This document shows, in pieces, positions 63,751 to 64,000 of a DNA stretch of 64,000 nt; position 1 is the first letter of the stretch, and every line of letters starts with the position of its first letter. The stretch is from Actinomyces capricornis (lineage in GTDB: Bacteria; Actinomycetota; Actinomycetes; Actinomycetales; Actinomycetaceae). The notes under the pieces are model-generated. The model saw only the letters and a list, made by a program, of their open reading frames with translations. It was not told the DNA's origin and ran no database searches. Location: positions 62,001 to 126,000 of the forward strand of contig NZ_AP025017.1 of NCBI RefSeq assembly GCF_019974135.1, in the 5' to 3' direction. The translations under genes were made by a program, and so were the position numbers.

Positions 63751-64000
63751 GAGGGCATCCTAGGGCTCCGGTCGGCCGGGCCTGCCAGGGCGGGGCGCGG
63801 CGCGGGGGTGCGGCCCGTCACGCGGGCGGCGGGCGCCTGCCCGCCATGACGCCGATCGCCGTGGGATCCGGGGCCGCCCTGCATCCGTACCACCACTGTG
63901 AGCCGCCGGTTCACCTCGTGGCGTAAGGCCCCGGGGGCGTCCGTGGCGCCGCCGCCCCGACGAGGGAAGGCTAGCGGGAGGCGCGCGTGAGGGTGCGGGC
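63751..64000. other. Right-edge region upstream of dnaE
   Basis: No complete gene is seen. A minus-strand frame ending ARTLTRASR at a TAG near 63972-63974 could be the last codons of an upstream gene, perhaps the RluD/LspA neighbourhood common before dnaE. Only nine codons are visible, so this is speculative. The rest is GC-rich and probably holds the dnaE promoter. Confidence 0.3.

Overview
The window is chromosomal DNA of a high-GC Gram-positive actinobacterium. An Actinomyces or Schaalia-type organism fits best. The evidence is GC-rich codon use, an LPNTG sortase-anchored surface protein, an actinobacterial glutamate-type ABC operon, a DUF6297-like permease paired with an ATPase, a PASTA-less Ser/Thr kinase, a RecQ helicase fused to a phosphoribosyltransferase-like domain, and a SAM-I riboswitch. 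This assignment is inferred from gene content, without any database comparison.

Layout. 0-8.5 kb: a truncated flavodoxin-like gene, pheT-pheS, and a four-gene polar amino-acid ABC transporter operon, all on the minus strand. 9-18 kb: an AT-richer, IS-laden accessory island. It holds an interrupted WXG100-like gene, one intact large protein (10355-12376) with a translationally coupled membrane-anchored partner, remnants of two more paralogs of the large protein, and a second membrane partner. Between them lie two near-identical IS1031-group elements in inverted orientation, a second intact IS type, an IS30 fragment, an 80-bp MITE-like element and a 33-bp perfect palindrome. 18-24.5 kb: an rRNA/tRNA methyltransferase, infC-rpmI-rplT (infC starts at an AUC codon), an ABC permease/ATPase pair and an SseB-like protein. 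24.7-27.9 kb: a phospholipid cassette (CDP-alcohol phosphotransferase, CdsA-like, PlsC-like). 28-34 kb: hisA, hisH, a receptor Ser/Thr kinase, an unknown gene, hisB and hisC. 34-39 kb: a Na+/H+ antiporter, RecQ-PRTase, and a carboxymuconolactone-decarboxylase remnant. 39-46.7 kb: a minus-strand operon that looks like a synthase-dependent exopolysaccharide system (two-TM protein, GT2 synthase, LamG-like ectodomain protein, UDP-GlcNAc 2-epimerase, DUF2334 deacetylase-fold protein, glycosidase-like lipoprotein). 47-52.4 kb: hisD, a small protein, and metF-metE under a SAM-I riboswitch. 52.7-64 kb: a membrane protein, a small unknown, a beta-helix LPxTG surface protein, an S4 protein, a BCCT transporter and dnaE.

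How genes work together. The his genes are split into three pieces (A-H, B-C, D) separated by unrelated insertions. The exopolysaccharide operon is tightly coupled, with ATGA overlaps at most junctions, and is preceded by a palindromic operator-like cluster. metF translation appears to be controlled directly, because the riboswitch closing helix takes in part of the metF Shine-Dalgarno. The accessory island is the least ordinary region. Its repeated unit of large protein plus overlapping small membrane protein, next to a WXG100-like gene, suggests an uncharacterised type VII-secretion-linked gene family that is amplified in tandem and being broken up by IS elements.
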